Below, piece by piece: positions 12,901-23,973 of a stretch of 64,000 nucleotides of DNA. This DNA is from Melastoma dodecandrum. Lineage: Eukaryota > Streptophyta > Magnoliopsida > Myrtales > Melastomataceae. A program made the translations under genes and the position numbers. Under the pieces are notes generated by a model. That model was not told where the DNA came from and did no database searches. It was given only the letters and a program-made list of their open reading frames with translations. The DNA lies in contig JARUPY010000493.1 of the NCBI GenBank assembly GCA_029817715.1, forward strand, positions 191,001 to 255,000, written 5' to 3'. Position 1 is the first letter of the stretch. Every line of letters begins with the position of its first letter.

Positions 12901-15679
12901 CTCGGACCATCAAATACTTTACCTGTGATTATTTCTGCCAGTCTTACAGGAGAAGAGGAGGTGCTTGAGATCCTTAAGGCACACAAGAAGGCATTGGGAT
13001 GGACTATAGTGGATATTCGAGGAATCAGTCCGTCGGTGTGTATGCACAAGATTTTGCTTGAGGATGATCATAAGGTCTCAGTCGAGGCTCAGAGGCGACT
13101 CAACCCGAACATGAAGGAAGTGGTGAAGAAAGAGATCATCAAGTGGCTAGATGCATGTATTATTTACCCGATTTCTGACAGTTCTTGGGTTAGCCCTGTG
13201 CAGTGCGTCCCGAAGAAAGGAGGGATGACGGTGGTCAAGAACGAGAAGAATGAATTGATTCCGTCTCGTACTGTAACCGGGTGGAGAGTTTGCATGGATT
13301 ACCGCAAACTGAACAAGGCCACCAGGAAAGACCATTTTCCTCTACCCTTTATTGATCAGATGCTTGATCGATTGGCGTGTAAGGATTTCTATTGCTTCTT
13401 GGACGGATACTCCGGTACAATCAAATTTTAATTGCCCCGGAGGACCAAGAAAAGACGATGTTCACATGCCCATACGGTACCTTTGCGTTTCGCCGCATGC
13501 CATTTGGATTGTGTAATGCACCTGCGACTTTTCAACGATGCATGATGGCCATATTCTCTGATATGATTGAAAATGGTTTGGAGGTCTTCATGGATGATTT
13601 TTCTGTTTTTTGGTGCATCGTATGCGGAATGCCTGTCGAACCTCACTAAGGTTCTAAAACGTTGTGAGGATACTAACCTAATCCTGAACTGGGAGAAATG
13701 CCAGTTTATGGTTGGTGATGGCATTGTTTTACGTCACCGGATCTCCAGCAAGGGCATTGAAGTAGACCAGGCAAAGATAGAGACGATTGAGAAGTTACCC
13801 CCACCCTCTTCTGTGAAAGGGATCCGGAGCTTCCTCGGACATGCCGGCTTCTACCGGAGGTTCATCAAGGACTTCTCCAAGATCACGAAGCCACTGTGCA
13901 ATTTGTTGGAGAAGGATGTTCCCTTTGTATTCGATGCTGAGTGCCTTTTTGCTTTTATTGAACTTAAGAAGAGGTTAGTATCTGCCCCCATAGTCATAAC
14001 ACTTGATTGGAATTTGCCCTTTGAGTTGATGTGTGATGCTAGCGACTATGCGGTAGGAGCCGCATTAGGCCAAATGGTAGATAAGATTTTTCGGGTTATA
14101 TACTATGCCAACAGGACCTTAGATGATGCCCAGGTTAATTACACCACGACTAAGAAAGAATTGTTAGCCGTCGTGTTTGCATTCGATAAATTTCGCAGTT
14201 ATCTGGTGGGATCTAAGATAATAGTGTTTACGGATCACTCAGCGATCAAATACTTGATTGAGAAAAAGGACGCTAAGCCTAGGTTGATTCGTTGGGTGCT
14301 CTTATTACAAAAATTTGACTTGGAGATCCGAGATAGAAAAGGGACTGAAAATCAGATAGCAGATCACTTGTCTAGGTTAGAAAACGAAAATGTGATTCAA
14401 GACAAGGTTTGCATCAATGAGTTCTTTCCTGATCAGTGTTTGATGTTTGTTGATGTGAGCGTGCCTTGGTATGCTGATTTTGTAAACTTCATTGTGTCGG
14501 AATTTATTCCTGAGGATTTCAATGCACACAAGCGGAAACGGTTTCTTCATGACGTTCGTCACTACTTTTGGGACGAACCATTTCTGTTTAAAATGTGTGC
14601 AGATCAGGTGATCAGGATATGTGTGCCGGAATCTGAAATCATGGACATACTAGCCCATTGCCACGAATCTCCCTACGGAGGACACTTTGGAGGAGATAGA
14701 ACAGCTGCAAAAGTTCTCCAGTCAGGTTTCTACTGGCCGACTATTTTCAAGGATGCTTATCAGTTTGTTCTTCATTGTGATAGGTGCCAAAGAACAGGGA
14801 ACATATCACGGAGAAACGAAATGCCCCTGCAGAACATCCTCGAGGTTGAACTTTTTGATGTTTGGGGCGTCGACTTCATGGGACCCTTCATCCCATCGAA
14901 CGGTAACAAGTACATCCTCGTAGCAGTAGATTACGTTTCCAAGTGGGTGGAAGCAATTGCTTCCCCCACTAATGAGGCTAAAGTGGTTGTCAAGTTTGTG
15001 CAGAAACAGATTTTCACTAGGTTCGGTGTTTCAGTGCTATCATTAGCGACCAAGGTACACACTGTGAAGCACAAGGTGGCCGCGGCATATCACCCACAGA
15101 CCAGCGGATAGGCGGAAGTTTCCAACCGTGAAGTGAAGCGCATCTTTGAGAAATCGGTAAGTACAACACGAAAGGATTGGTCGTTAAAACTTGACGATGC
15201 TTTGTGGGCGTACAGGACAGCATACAAAACACCAATCGGGATGTCTCCATACCGACTCGTCTTTGGCAAGGCTTGTCACCTCCCAGTGGAACTCGAGCAC
15301 AAGGCATACTGGGCACTAAAGCACCTGAATTTCGACGCAACCCGATCAAGTGAGGCTCGCCTTTTGCAGATGAACGAGTTGGAGAAGCTTCGGCATCGGG
15401 CATACGATAATGCAACGATCTACAAGGAGAAGACGAAAAAAATGGCACGATAGCCGCATCCTCAACAGGACATTCGTGCCAGGTGAGTATGTACTACTTT
15501 TCAACTCACGTTTGCGGTTATTTCCAGGCAAATTGAAGTCGAGATGGTCCAGACCGTTCAAAGTGGTCAGAACGTTTCCTCATGGCGCTGTAGAGTTGCA
15601 GTCGAATGATTCGGAGACCACATTCAAGGTCAACGACCAACGCCTCAAACACTATCATGGAGAGCCACTTGAGCGATGA
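12901..15679 (+). pseudogene. Athila pol (reverse transcriptase, RNase H, integrase), broken
   Basis: Reverse transcriptase blocks run from SWVSPVQCVPKKGGMT through WRVCMDYRKLNKATRKDHFP to the catalytic FMDD at 13587-13598. RNase H follows ([10 protein letters not shown], then [12 protein letters not shown]), and then the integrase HHCC finger ([17 protein letters not shown]) at about 14650-14800. The first integrase catalytic Asp is visible in GVDFMGP. The segment expected to carry the second catalytic Asp is missing, replaced by a short unrelated stretch near 15035-15060. Single-base lesions shift the frame near 13425, in a T-run near 13610 and near 15440, and a TAG lies at 15109. The C-terminal part (15410-15679) ends KVNDQRLKHYHGEPLER, a typical Ty3/gypsy integrase tail. 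Confidence 0.92.
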
Positions 15680-16451
15680 GCTACATCCACGCGACTCCAA
15701 GACGCGAAAAATCGTGCGAAAGTCGAGCCATCGACTCTAAACCAGGGCGCTTCTTGGGAGGCAACCCAAGCCTTTTCATTTTATTCCCGATATTTAGTTA
15801 TTTTTAATCATTTATTTGTTTCAGTAGATCAAGAAGCATGTCCATGAAAGAGACAGACAAAGAAAATGAGGTAGCATCCACAGTAAGTTCCGCAGCTGCG
15901 GAGAAGTATCGCAGCTGCGGAGGAACAGAAGGCAGTAAATCTCGCAGCTGCGAGGACATCTCCCGCAGCTGCGGAAGAGGCATACACAATCCCTTCCCAG
16001 AGAGTTACGCAGCTGCGAGAAACGTGTAACCCGCGACTCTCAGAGAGTCTCGCAGCTGCGGAGGGATGTCTCGCAGCTGCGAGAGGATGAAATTTCAGAC
16101 AGATTAAAAGGGGGCGAACCTAAACTCTAATTCATTTCTCCCTCATTTCTCAGGACGCAGCTGCGGCGGCTACTCCTCTCCACTCGCCGGCTACTCACGC
16201 ATCGACCTCCGACGCCCGCCTCCTCTCCTGTGCGACCACCCGCTGGAGATCCGCTCTCCGGTGCCACCCGCCAACCACCAAACCAACCTCGCCGCCACCT
16301 TCCTGCCGTTGGTCGACCACACTCTCCCATAGCGGAGATAATCAGGAAAGTTCCCCATCCCTTAGTCCTATCGGTGATTTGTGTGCGGCCACTTTGTTGT
16401 TCACCCGGAGATTCAATAGTTGTCTTAGTTCTTAGAATAGTGTGACTAGCG
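15680..16451 (+). other. Athila pol-to-ORF3 spacer with CGCAGCTGCG palindrome array
   Basis: No coding potential that I can support. Eight copies of CGCAGCTGCG, some as CTCGCAGCTGCGAG, occur between about 15891 and 16165, spaced irregularly by about 10-100 bp. The same decamer occurs four times in each LTR (two variants in the 3' LTR are mutated). Confidence 0.8.
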
Positions 16452-17591
16452 TTGGCGCCTAAGCAACGCACTACGACCGGTGCCTCTAATTCTAGACAAA
16501 GGAAAAGAAAGGATAAGGCCGTAGTGAATGAATCATCGGCGGCGTACCAACGGTCCATGAAACGACCGCTGATCGCTGAGCGGGTATTCGATACCACGCA
16601 TCCCAATTTGGTTGAATACCGGACGCGTTTAGAACGTCTGGAGTGGCTTCGTTTCAGTACAACGACAAAGCGGGCCGTCGTCCCGTTGGTCAGGGAGTTT
16701 TATGCAAACATGCATACCCTGGATAAGGATAGGCAGAATATTCGAGTTCGGGACAGGGAGGTTAAGTTTGGTGCATTAGTGATTTCCACATTTTATGGCC
16801 TCCCTGTTTGCAACACTGAGGCATATTTCGATTATCTTAATAACCGTTTTGATAGTAACACAATTATTGAGCGAATTGCTAAGCCAGGATCCCAGTGGAC
16901 ATTGACAAGGAGTCGGGACCCCTTCAGACTTCACGGCAGCGATTTGACCACCGAAGCACGCATGTGGGCCTTATTTGTAGCTACCCGGCTCATACCTAGC
17001 AAGAACACGAGCGAGATCACCAGGGATCGAGCGGCGCTCATCTTCTGTATCATGGAGGAGATGCCTATTGATGTGGGCAGGCTGCTGAATTGGATGATCC
17101 ACCGCTGTTTGAACGACGCACGAGGTTTGTGGTTCCCTTGTCTCATTTCTAAGTTGTGTGTCAAGGCAGGTGTGCAGTTTGACAGAACGGAGGAGCTTTG
17201 TCCCCCGGGCCAGCCTCTAGACCACCAATCGCTGGACAAGATTGGCACAAGGCAGGGAGGCGTCTCTCGCCCTCGTCCAGCCGCTGCGAGTGTCATGCCC
17301 TCCGAGCAAGAACGGTGGGCCCAGATGCAGGAGTTCATGCAGCAAACCAGGGAAGCTCAGCAGCAAACTCGAGCCTTCCAGCAATACACCATGGGCTTCA
17401 TCCGACATCAGATGGAGTACAACCACCAGGCCGCGCCATCCTTTGGAGTCGACTTCAACGCGTTGTATCAACCAGTCTACCACCCACCGGGATGGGATCG
17501 ACCCATGGGATGGAGTGATGCTGCTATGGACGATGCAGAAACCAGCCCGGCAGATGATGAGGATGTTGACTCTGACTCGGAGTCCGATTAG
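16452..17591 (+). CDS. Athila ORF downstream of pol (putative plant transposon protein domain, env-position ORF)
   Basis: A 379-codon intact ORF between integrase and the 3' LTR. The open frame begins at a TTG (16452); a normal ATG may have been lost or a later Met used. The N-terminus is basic (RQRKRKDK). The core includes VLIREFYANM-like and VRGREV-like segments (here PLVREFYANMHTL and RVRDREVKFG), then YGLP, and ends in a Gln-rich stretch and an Asp-rich tail (DDEDVDSDSESD). This matches the conserved 'putative plant transposon protein' domain found in the env position of Athila elements. I see no signal peptide or clear transmembrane segment, so a true envelope role is not supported. It is the only long Athila ORF here without a visible break. 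Confidence 0.8.
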   Translation: MAPKQRTTTGASNSRQRKRKDKAVVNESSAAYQRSMKRPLIAERVFDTTHPNLVEYRTRLERLEWLRFSTTTKRAVVPLVREFYANMHTLDKDRQNIRVRDREVKFGALVISTFYGLPVCNTEAYFDYLNNRFDSNTIIERIAKPGSQWTLTRSRDPFRLHGSDLTTEARMWALFVATRLIPSKNTSEITRDRAALIFCIMEEMPIDVGRLLNWMIHRCLNDARGLWFPCLISKLCVKAGVQFDRTEELCPPGQPLDHQSLDKIGTRQGGVSRPRPAAASVMPSEQERWAQMQEFMQQTREAQQQTRAFQQYTMGFIRHQMEYNHQAAPSFGVDFNALYQPVYHPPGWDRPMGWSDAAMDDAETSPADDEDVDSDSESD

Positions 17592-18708
17592 CCTACCATC
17601 CGGGAGAAGATCCTGAGTTCAACCGGACATGTGGCCAGGTTGTGTCTCTCTTAGCTTTACTTTCATCTATCTCATGCACTGTTGGAGATACAGCCTGCCA
17701 CGAGGTCGTGTCAGGATTTATGTTTGGGGGTGACGTTATCCGTGTGATTTTTTTTGTTATTTCTGTCAGCTTGATCATGTTTCTGAGTCTATCTTTCGTT
17801 TTTTGTTGTTTTCTTTGAGTGGATGCCCCTCAGTTAAACCTTAGGATTTCGAATTAGAAGAGTCGGACTCTAGGAGAATGATTTAGAGTCGCACATTTAA
17901 GGCGGAGGAGGAATTAGTTCTAGTAAGCATGCCTAATTTCTTGGAAAGAATAATCTATGTTGTTCCTGATAGGAAGCTATCTAAGCAGCGTCAGCTCTAC
18001 AGTCTCTTTAAAAGCATAGTCATTAAGGAAAAGTATAGGCACTCGAATCATCTTTTGGAGACGAAATTCAGGTTAGAATGTGAAAAAGAAAAAGTGCAAG
18101 AAAAGAAAATGCCAAGGTTCTGAGCACCACTGTTCAAGTTAAAAAAAAAAAAGTAAAAGAGAGAAAAAACAAAATCGATTGTTGAGCTTGAATATGTGCT
18201 TGTGGTGTTAGTCTTCCTTGCGGCTCGAGTTCTCGTCCGAGGGGTGCTTTATCACCTAGTGCCTTGGTCCGTATGGACCGGGAGTCACTGACTGAGAACT
18301 CGTTACACGAGCGTTTGCGGTAATTGATGAGCATTTAGAATCGTGTAACTAAATGAAAAGAGAAAAATGAGATGAAAAGAAAGACCTCGAATTAGTGAGA
18401 AGGTGGGGAGAGTTGAGTCTAGAAAAGTACTTGATGGTTATGAAAGACTTGAGAATGTGGGGTTGACAACGCGAAGTGTGTAAATTGAGGGAACAAGTTT
18501 TATAAGAAATACAAAAATCGTGCATGCTAGCTTTGAACGAAGTCTACCTCTAAAACATGTGTGCGTCCTTAGCTGAGAGTCATTAACCACAATCCAAGTT
18601 CGGAAGACTTGGGTGAGACTGGGGAGTATCAAGTGTGATGTTTTTGTTTTGTTTGGTTACATTTTCATTTTGTTTTGGTTTTGTTTTGCTCGAGGACTAG
18701 CAAAAGAT
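17592..18708 (+). other. Athila 3' untranslated region
   Basis: About 1.1 kb without recognisable coding sequence between the last ORF and the polypurine tract. It is rich in A-runs (18140-18152) and purines. This is a normal feature of Athila elements. Confidence 0.7.
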
Positions 18709-18721
18709 AGGTTTGGGGGTG
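18709..18721 (+). promoter_or_regulatory. Athila polypurine tract
   Basis: The purine-rich run ending GGTTTGGGGGTG directly precedes the TG of the 3' LTR. Athila tracts commonly have this T-interrupted G-rich form. Confidence 0.75.
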
Positions 18722-19959
18722 TGATAACTCTACGAAAGTAGAGTTAAATAATCACATATGTGCCTTGATTTGAGTTAGTTCCGTCGTTTTAAGTGTTTAG
18801 ATCTGAGGTTTCGAGTTGCATTGCTTACCTCACGTCCGTTATTGTTCATGTAGGAAATTAGAGATGAAATGAGGAACGACGAAGAGAGGAAGGAAGAGTT
18901 GTGAGAAGGAAGCGAAGAGTACTACCACAGAGACTTCCGTAGCTGCGGAAGATTTCCTCGCAGCTGCGGAGAAGCTGAAGGGAGCGGACCACAGAGACTT
19001 ACGCAGCTGTGGCCGTCAACCTCGCAGCTGCGGAGGACTAGAAGATCCCTCTGAAATTTTTGTAGTTTCTTTATTTAGGTCTTTTAGTTTATTCCCTAGT
19101 ATAAATACTCAAACTTAAGGCTTGCTAGGGTGAAGGAGGGGAATTGGCGTTGTCTCGTGACAGGGGATTTGTGCCGGCGAAGAATTGCAAATTCTTTTCC
19201 CTTTGCTTTTAGATTTCAATTATGCTTTCATCTTTGTCCTGGTTTTCGTGTTGCAATGCTATGAACTAATTTCTTCGTTCTAGGACGACGATGGAACCTC
19301 GTGTTTTTTTGTAATTGTTGAACCTTTCTTTATTACGATTTGAATTTCCGTTTGTTGTTTATCCGATTCCGTGTTTAATGCGTATTAGCAGCCTGATCAA
19401 CTGTTGATATTGATTTGATCGCCTAGGGAAACTCGATAGGGTAGTATAGGTCAGGTCGGGATTATGATAACCTAAGGAACCTTCGAGTCGAGAGACCGGG
19501 TTTTAGTGTGAGAGTAGAAATACCGTGCACCTTAGGAAATCAAAGTATGGTTAAATAGTAAAGGGCATCCACTAGTTCTTTGCCTAGACATAGAGTAGAG
19601 AATTCGATACATGGGGGCACGTTCCCGGATATCTGAGAGGGTTATGGGGAGATATTAGCGGCCTACAGTTAACAACCGGTGAAATTCAATAGTAATAAGA
19701 AGAGGGGATATGAGAGCATAAATCACGAGGGGAAATCAGTAGTCCTAGATCGTTTATTCTTATTGGTAATTCGATTCACGTTGCTGTTAGTTTAATTTCT
19801 CATCACTTGATTTGTTCACTTGACCTTGAATTTAGTTATCGAATTTGATGTTACAAGACTTAATTGATACTGTTCTCTGTGGGATCGACCCTTGCTTGCC
19901 CTTACTGCTTAGTTTGCGGGAACAAGGATTTATTTTTGTTGCGTTGACGACGCGCATCA
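18722..19959 (+). repeat. Athila 3' LTR
   Basis: 1238 bp matching 9138-10387, with the same TGATAACTC and GCGCATCA termini. It ends directly before the second GTAGA target copy. Confidence 0.95.
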
Positions 19960-19964
19960 GTAGA
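19960..19964. repeat. Target-site duplication of the Athila element, right copy (GTAGA)
   Basis: Exact repeat of 9133-9137. Confidence 0.95.
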
Positions 19965-22266
19965 TTTGCCACTTCTTGCAGCTGCATTTCCGCGCTTGAA
20001 GAAACACATACTTCAGTCGATGTTTTCCTTTAGTTTTCACGTCAAATCTACCCTCTTGTCGATCGAGAAGCACTACTTCATACCGTTTGGCCTTCTCCAT
20101 ACATTTAAACAACCGATTTGTACAAACACTTGTAAAACTTTCGCCAATTCTCAACGCGGAGTCAGCATCATCCCTTCTGGCTATCCAGTATGCCACGCAA
20201 TTATACCATATTTTTCGAACAAGAGCCGAAACAGGAAGATTTCTGGCACCTCTTATAACCGCGTTGTAACTCTCGCTCAAATTCGTAGTTATAAGACCAT
20301 ATCTATAAAAGCCATCCCGACTCAAGCACCACTGCTCTTCGTTCATCTCGGCGAAGAACTCACCAGCTTTCGGTATTGATTCAAACAAGCTTCTCATAAT
20401 GTGTTTTTGCTTCACAGTCATCGATTTCCTCGCTGCGGCTATCAACTTCCTTTTACAAGTAACATTTTTATATCTAGTATTGAAATTGCTTGCCACATGT
20501 CGAAGACAGAACCGCCAATGCGCAAATGGCGGCTGCCAGCCAACATGCGGATCATTCACAGCCGCCTGAATGTCTGTCGGAAATCAAGCATACTCCTCCC
20601 GTCCTATCACCAACGACATATCCCTTTAGACATCTCAAGAACCAACTCCAAGAATCATAGCTTTCCTCATCAACCAGTGCAAATGCAAGCGGCACAATAT
20701 GGTTCTCTCCATCTATAGCACAGGCAATTAAGAGTTTATGCTATATTTACCGTATAAAAATGTGTCATCTATACTCACAACTGGCCGGCAATGAGTAAAT
20801 GCCTGAATAAACTGTCCAAACACCCAAATGTAATACTTCCACATCGCCATGATTATAAGTTGCACCCCAATCAACAATTGTTCCGGGGTTGGCAATTCTG
20901 ATTGCATTCATTAGATGCGGTAACTCGTTATAAGATTCATCCCATTCGCCATATTCAACTTCAATTGCCTTCCTCTTTGCATCCCATACTCGACGGCGAG
21001 ATACTTCATACTCAAATCTCTCCTTTATTACATTCCGTAGGAACGAAACTTTCACTTCAGGAGATTCTCTAACAAAAGTACGGAAGTAGGGAACCATAAA
21101 GTTGCAATCAAGTCGATCATGATCTTCGGAAAGCACTGCATTTAAACATGTATGCGCCTCACCCACGATGGTTATTTCAAACTCGTCATCACAAGCACGT
21201 TGAATCGCGCGTAATCGCCACTTGCAACCAGAACCAATCTCAGAACAAAACACAGACCATGTCGTCTTATCTGACTCCACAATTTCGTAGTTATAATGGT
21301 TCTTGATATGGAACATATTAACCGTATGAATGAGATGGTTCTTATACTTGAAACGCATCCCTTTACGAAATTCAACCACAGCATCCGGATCGTCCGTCAT
21401 CCTAACTTCCTCGTCATCCTCGAAAATGACCTTCCCAGTACCGCCACTGTCTAGATAGAATGGTAGAGGTTTCTCCAACCGTTTCTTCCTAGAAGGACCA
21501 GCCTCATTAACCCCCACATTGTTATCATCATTACCTAAATCAACACCGTTAAACATTTCATCATCAGTATCCGCCTCATCGGAATTTACTATTGAATCAA
21601 CGATATGATTCTCATATCGCCGATAAATAGTTTCGTTTACAGCTGCTTCATCGCCCACATCACGTTCTAAATCTTCAAACGGATCACCCTCTTCATAATC
21701 GTCTCCGTAATAATTACCACCGTCACCATCCATATCATCATCCTCCTCATTCCCCACATTACCACCATATCCGCTACACCCTTCATTCACCGGTACAAAT
21801 CAACGAAAATTTATACTAACTTCGAAATTTTCCATTTGCTCTTGCACAACATTTAAACCCTCATCCACATTCACTCCTACAGCTTGCATGTTACTACCGT
21901 GCTTACTTCTTGAATTTGTCCGCCTCTCTTCATTACTAGAATTCCCAGAAACTGATATCACATATACTACTTGAATGCGGTCACCATTTGACATCGCAAA
22001 CTCAAACAACAACCTAACATCTTCATCATCACCAATCGGTACTAGCACAAAATTTATGCCTGAAGGACCATACGAAGGAACGGGATATCTATGACAAATT
22101 TCTAGCTTTCTTCCTTCGCTGCATTAGCAATTACCCTTTCGAATTGGACATAATCCACATCAGCAGGTATCTTTATACGTTCAAGTGGACCCCTATTATA
22201 ACCTACTCCCTGACTACCATGAATCACTTTCCCATTACCATACAATAACAAATGAATTTGCGCCAT
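19965..22266 (-). pseudogene. MULE transposase, N-terminal and DDE part
   Basis: The first ATG at 22266 gives MAQIHLLLYGNGK, the N-terminal segment common in MULE transposases. An Asp-rich region follows, then the MuDR DNA-binding domain (FRKGMRFKYKNHLIHTV with a CKWRLRA zinc-binding segment, 21790-20765). The catalytic region shows SIDDTFLYGKYSIN near 20770, LISDRHSG near 20590 and CLRHVASNFNTRYKN near 20500. It ends with NLSESYNAVIRGAR and the first SWIM half CSCKKWQIY at 19965. Frameshifts or small deletions are visible near 22120, 20840, 20735 and 20575, so no full protein can be made. The remainder of the gene lies at 9132-8788 beyond the Athila insertion. Confidence 0.92.
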
Positions 22267-22838
22267 TCAAACGTAAGGGAAAACGTACGTGAATTAGCTC
22301 CCCTCTCGAACTTAATAATACCTACAACAATTCAAACAACGTATAATTAATCATCATAATTGTAATACCAAACAATAATTTCTAAATTTCTACCCTAAAT
22401 AATCAAATCAATTTATAAATTTATATACTAATTATTCAATCCTAAATTTCTAACCCTAGCATAAAAATCTAACATAAATTTCAAAACTAAATTTCTAACT
22501 AACCTAAATTTTCTAACCTAAATTTTCTAACTTAAATAATTGAACTTACGAATGATAATCGGACGTCGAACGGGCGGAGATCGGAGGTCGAACGGGTCGA
22601 GGTCGGACGTCGGAGGTCGGAAGTTGAACGGGCGGAGGTCGGAGGTCGGTGGTCGAACGGGCGGATGAGGGGAGGACGCCGGACGAGGGGAGGACGGGGG
22701 ACGGCACGAACGGGGGTCGGAGGCGGGAAGGATGGAGCTCGGGGGCCGGAGGTCGGACGCCGGATTCGGACGATTTAGGGGGTTTGAGGTCGGCGGAATA
22801 GGGATTCCGTCCCAATTGCGGCGTTTATGTTCGTCGGA
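22267..22838. other. MULE 5' flank: AT-rich stretch, then GGTCGGA-type degenerate repeats
   Basis: From 22310 to 22550 the sequence is AT-rich with degenerate taacctaaatttt units. From about 22556 to 22780 it turns into imperfect repeats of GGAGGTCGGA and GAACGGGCGGA. No gene is supported. It is probably the upstream regulatory part of the transposase. Confidence 0.6.
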
Positions 22839-23142
22839 GGGGCGGATTCCGAAAACCCGCCCCTTATTGTTTTATTGAAGGGGCATGTTTTCAAAACCCG
22901 CCCCCCGTCTGACGCATAAACCCTCCGTGTGCCCACTGAAGGGGCGGGTTTCCAAAACCCGCCCCTAGAGGGGGGGCAGGGGGGACTGCGCAAAGGTTGG
23001 GGGGGACGGGGGGGACGGGGGGGAACGGCCTCTTCAAGGGGCGCGGTTTCAAAAACCCGCCCCTCAATAAGCACACGGAGGGCGCGTTTTCGAACTGCGC
23101 CCTCTTTGTAATCCAAGGGGCGCGTTTTCAGAACGCGCCCCA
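22839..23142. repeat. Right subterminal hairpin array of the MULE
   Basis: Six copies of the same GGGGCGGG/CCCGCCCC dyad as on the left side, near 22839-22864, 22878-22903, 22939-22966, 23036-23064, 23078-23102 and 23116-23142. A G-run block lies at 22967-23033, mirroring the C-run block on the left. Confidence 0.85.
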
Positions 23143-23224
23143 TCGACGGGAAAACCGTATTTTACGAAACTATGACCGTATTTCGCAAATTTTTTTTAAA
23201 ACTAACCGTATTTCCGTACAAAAC
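23036..23224 (-). repeat. MULE right terminal inverted repeat
   Basis: Reverse complement of 5972-6159 with scattered changes; it ends CCGTACAAAAC at 23224. Confidence 0.9.
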
Positions 23225-23846
23225 CATTTTTTTATCAGACAAAGGGTGCGTGATCTGAAGGATCCCGTCAAACATAAATGCGGTTTAATTTAGCAAAAGG
23301 AGTTGTTTGGCGTGTGGGGTGGGGTGTGGGGGTAAAGGAACCAACGTGTGGGACACCCAAAGGCAAAAAGGCCTCCTCCCTCTTGGGGTAAATTAAAAAC
23401 CGACATATAATTTTACAAAAGGAGAAGGAAAAAGAGAGGATGGAGTCGGTCAATTTGATGTTGACACATCCCACCAACGCGTTTTAGTTAAAAAGGATGG
23501 TCGGTTATGACAATTCTCACTCAACCCGAACTAGACATTGAGAAGACAAAGGGGTTGGACCTCCCAAAATAACAAGACAAAAACGCGTAACAAAGCATTA
23601 CCCACTTAAATGCAATTAAAACTCAGTATTTTGTCAAACGTTAAGGCCATTCTCTTCCCTCTCTTTTTTACATATGTCCTTTTTCTTTCTTTAAATCTCT
23701 TCTGCTTTGTTTTTTTTTTTTCAGCCTGATTGGCCGTTATCTTCTTCACTCGTCTTCACACCCTGACCAGACCCGGCTCCACGGAAAATCAGTCTCCATT
23801 GAAAAAGTCTAATGAGTCCCCACCCACTTACTTCTAATTCTTAGAC

Positions 23847-23877
<31 letters not shown>

Positions 23878-23973
23878 CTTTCACCTAGACACATCCTTCC
23901 TCCCTAACAAAAACGTCTCCTCCCCATTCCATTTGTCCGTTCCATGTTTTCCTTTCTGATAAAAAAGTTTCCC
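23225..23973 (+). promoter_or_regulatory. Promoter/5' UTR region of the WRKY gene
   Basis: No gene is visible between the MULE edge and the WRKY start. A (TA)n(TG)n microsatellite lies at about 23847-23877, 100 bp before the start codon, with C/T-rich leader sequence around it. GTCAA/TTGAC motifs, the core of W-box elements bound by WRKY proteins, occur near 23270, 23446 and 23632, compatible with auto- or cross-regulation. The MULE end is only about 750 bp upstream of the start. Confidence 0.6.

Larger units (their letters stand above)
9138..19959 (+). mobile_element. Athila-type Ty3/gypsy LTR retrotransposon, inactive
   Basis: A complete element of 10,822 bp with LTRs of 1250 and 1238 bp, both starting TGATAACTC and ending GCGCATCA. 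It has a PBS, gag, protease, reverse transcriptase, RNase H, integrase, an extra ORF downstream of pol, and a purine-rich tract. Gene order and the extra 3' ORF are those of the Athila lineage. The coding part has premature stops (near 11578, 12898 and 15109), frameshifts (near 13425, 13615 and 15440) and an integrase core lesion, so the copy cannot be autonomous. LTRs differ by scattered substitutions and small indels, so the insertion is not very recent, but it is younger than the MULE it sits in. Confidence 0.95.
5972..23224 (-). mobile_element. Mutator-like element (MULE) with PMD gene, interrupted by a nested Athila element
   Basis: Both ends carry the same inverted sequence starting GTTTTGTACGGAAATACGG. 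The interior holds a MuDR-type transposase and a plant mobile domain gene, both on the minus strand. Taking out the nested retrotransposon and one copy of its target duplication leaves about 6.4 kb, a normal autonomous MULE size. Both genes now carry frameshifts and stops, so the copy cannot encode its own transposition. A 9-11 bp target duplication is expected for MULEs; the flanks (catattcctga left, catttttttat right) only partly agree, so the duplication is either mutated or the ends are off by a few bases. Confidence 0.88.

Noticed and set aside
22420..22545. Interstitial telomere-like repeat (ccctaaa-like words)
   Set aside because: The words are irregular taacctaaatttt units in an AT-rich stretch, without runs of the exact heptamer.
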